Shown here one piece after another: positions 62,700 through 64,000 of a DNA stretch of 64,000 nt. Below the pieces are notes generated by a model. The model saw only the letters and a list, made by a program, of their open reading frames with translations. It ran no database searches and was not told where the DNA came from. A program made the position numbers and the translations under genes. The first letter of the stretch is position 1; each line of letters starts with the position of its first letter. Origin of the DNA: Adenanthera pavonina (lineage: Eukaryota > Streptophyta > Magnoliopsida > Fabales > Fabaceae); NCBI GenBank assembly GCA_026686845.1, contig JAIVEN010000013.1, forward strand, positions 764,001 to 828,000, in the 5' to 3' direction.

Positions 62700-63316
62700 G
62701 TCTTTCTTTCACTCTTTGATTTTCTTTTATTTTTAATTTTCTTTCACATGTTATTGAGATCCAAAAGTATCAATCGTGCTTCTGAATTGACTCATATTAA
62801 TCCTGAAATTGAACATGTTAACAGGGCAAACCGAGCTAAGAGAAGAGAGATGGTGCAAAATAATCACGAACGATGGCAATGGCAATTTTAATGACATCAA
62901 TGACAACAATGATCAACAGGAGGACAACCGAATAGTACCTCATAATCTGAATTATGTATTTTGGAGGAATGCAGATAAGCCTACAATATATGATAGTCCA
63001 TCATGCATTAGATTAATTGAAAATACCAAAAAACTATGAGTTTAAGACCATACACTTAAACTCGCTTCCATAATTTCATGGGCAAATAGGCGAGGATGCA
63101 CTGAGATTTCTAAAAGGCTTCTATAAGAGGATCAATCTGCTTCCTCCAAATGGCTCACTGTGGATGAACTTAAAATGAGGTGCTTCAACCTTTGGTTGAA
63201 AGATAATGCACGAAGATGGCAACTCAATCTACCTAAAGATCATTTAACATCATGGAGGGAGATTTTTAATGCGTTTATAGCCAAATTTTATTCTCCTCAA
63301 AGAACTATAGACTTAA
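62700..63316 (+). pseudogene. Athila-like gypsy gag fragment, frameshifted
   Basis: Pieces in different frames give the N-terminal gag order. They are ELTHINPEIEHVNRANRAKRR (62785-62850, with two shifts beyond), NYVFWRNADKPTIYDSPSC (62950-63005), and GEDALRFLKGFYKR in another frame (63090-63130). Last is VDELKMRCFNLWLKDNARRWQLNLPKDHLTSWREIF and onward (63158-63316). The last piece is the capsid-type gag core. The frame is cut at 63317 where a new LTR begins. It is a relic of an older element than that LTR. Confidence 0.8.
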
Positions 63317-63318
63317 GG

Positions 63319-64000
63319 TGTCGCACCAGGAAAAATGCGACGGGAGAAAAAGGAGAACAAATCTAGTTTTCGAGTGAAAACCGACTTGTGAGGAGTCGCC
63401 ACCAAAATTTTAAGAAAAATCTTGGGAAACCATATTAAAGGGGAAAGGATGGTCTGCGTAACCAGAGTTGGATTCGGGAGTCGATTGTGTGTGGGGAAGG
63501 TGTTAGGCACCCCACAACACCCGTTCCTAGGAACGGTTACCTTACGTTGATTGTGTAAATTAATATGGCTTAAAAATATTTTGGTTTTCCTTTTATAATT
63601 CACATGCGAGAAAGTGGGTAGAGAAAAAAGAAATTAAGAAAATTTGGAATATAAGATAAAGAAAATAAATTAAATTAAAGTTCAAAGATATCTAAGCAAA
63701 ATGAGAAAAAAAGATTGGGAAAATTAATTGGGAAATATTTGTTAAATTAAGGGAAAAACACCAAATAAATTCGAAAATATTTATTTTTTACAAAGGCGGA
63801 CTTGACCCAGGATCAGAGCCTGGGGCCTACGTACCCTGTGATGGGGATCAAAGTCCACGTAGTTCGGGACTAGAAAAGCATGTCTATTGGTTGATATTTT
63901 TTTAATTATAAAAATTTTGTGATAAGAGAAAGTTATTTGAAAATAATTCAACTTTTTGCAAACAAAATAATTTTCTGAAATTGAGTTGGTGTGTTTTAAT
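63319..64000. mobile_element. LTR of another retrotransposon inserted in the gag relic, cut by the window edge
   Basis: It begins TGTCGCACCAGG directly after the gag frame stops. It continues with AGTCGCCACCAAAATTTT, GGAAAGGATGGTCTGCG, GGTGTTAGGCACCCC and GGGCCTACGTACCCTGTGATG. These phrases recur in LTRs of plant gypsy elements. The far end lies beyond the window, so LTR length, orientation and target duplication (candidate TAAGG, 63314-63318) cannot be confirmed. Confidence 0.7.

Noticed and set aside
1..64000. CRISPR arrays, bacterial defence systems, rRNA or tRNA genes
   Set aside because: No regularly spaced identical repeats with unique spacers, no tRNA-like fold and no rRNA stretch was seen; all other features are plant nuclear.

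Overview
The window is nuclear DNA of a flowering plant, most likely a eudicot. Evidence: spliced genes with plant orthologues (transportin-1, a PP2A B' subunit), several lineages of plant LTR retrotransposons, Stowaway MITEs and AT-rich intergenic DNA. No rRNA, tRNA, CRISPR or bacterial operon structure was seen. The species cannot be named from the sequence.

Layout, left to right. (1) 1-1014 is unannotated AT-rich DNA. (2) 1020-10500 is a complete Ty3/gypsy element of Tat type on the minus strand, with two LTRs, a near 5-bp target duplication, PBS, PPT and one gag-pol frame holding five nonsense codons. It also carries a second gene on the opposite strand (2005-3959) whose two exons join in frame across a GT-AG intron. 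A 68-bp tandem repeat lies between the convergent ends of the two genes. (3) 10501-14790 holds two Stowaway MITEs, an AT-rich inverted-repeat block and a LINE relic. (4) 15200-18157 is a polyamine-transporter pseudogene split by an insertion that itself carries another insertion. (5) 19717-21461 is an apparently intact two-exon PP2A B' regulatory subunit gene on the plus strand. (6) 22467-54886, minus strand and convergent with it, is a complete transportin-1 gene. I traced 29 coding exons with consistent phases and GT-AG borders, giving 891 residues. Introns make up about 92% of its 32.4 kb. Introns 2, 18 and 23 each hold a whole but decayed Ty1/copia element, and intron 19 holds a MITE. (7) 54887-64000 has no host gene. 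It holds a second LINE relic, a 1.66-kb solo LTR with an exact 5-bp duplication, a decayed Athila-like LTR/leader and gag, and an LTR inserted into that gag and cut by the window edge.

The working host genes are the PP2A B' gene (phosphatase targeting) and TRN1 (nuclear import). The rest is mainly layers of transposons. The most unusual item is the spliced antisense gene inside the Tat element: an N-terminal domain resembling the plant 'putative gypsy-type transposon' domain followed by a long coiled coil. All exon borders, repeat ends and duplications were read by eye; homology calls are from motif recognition, not database search.
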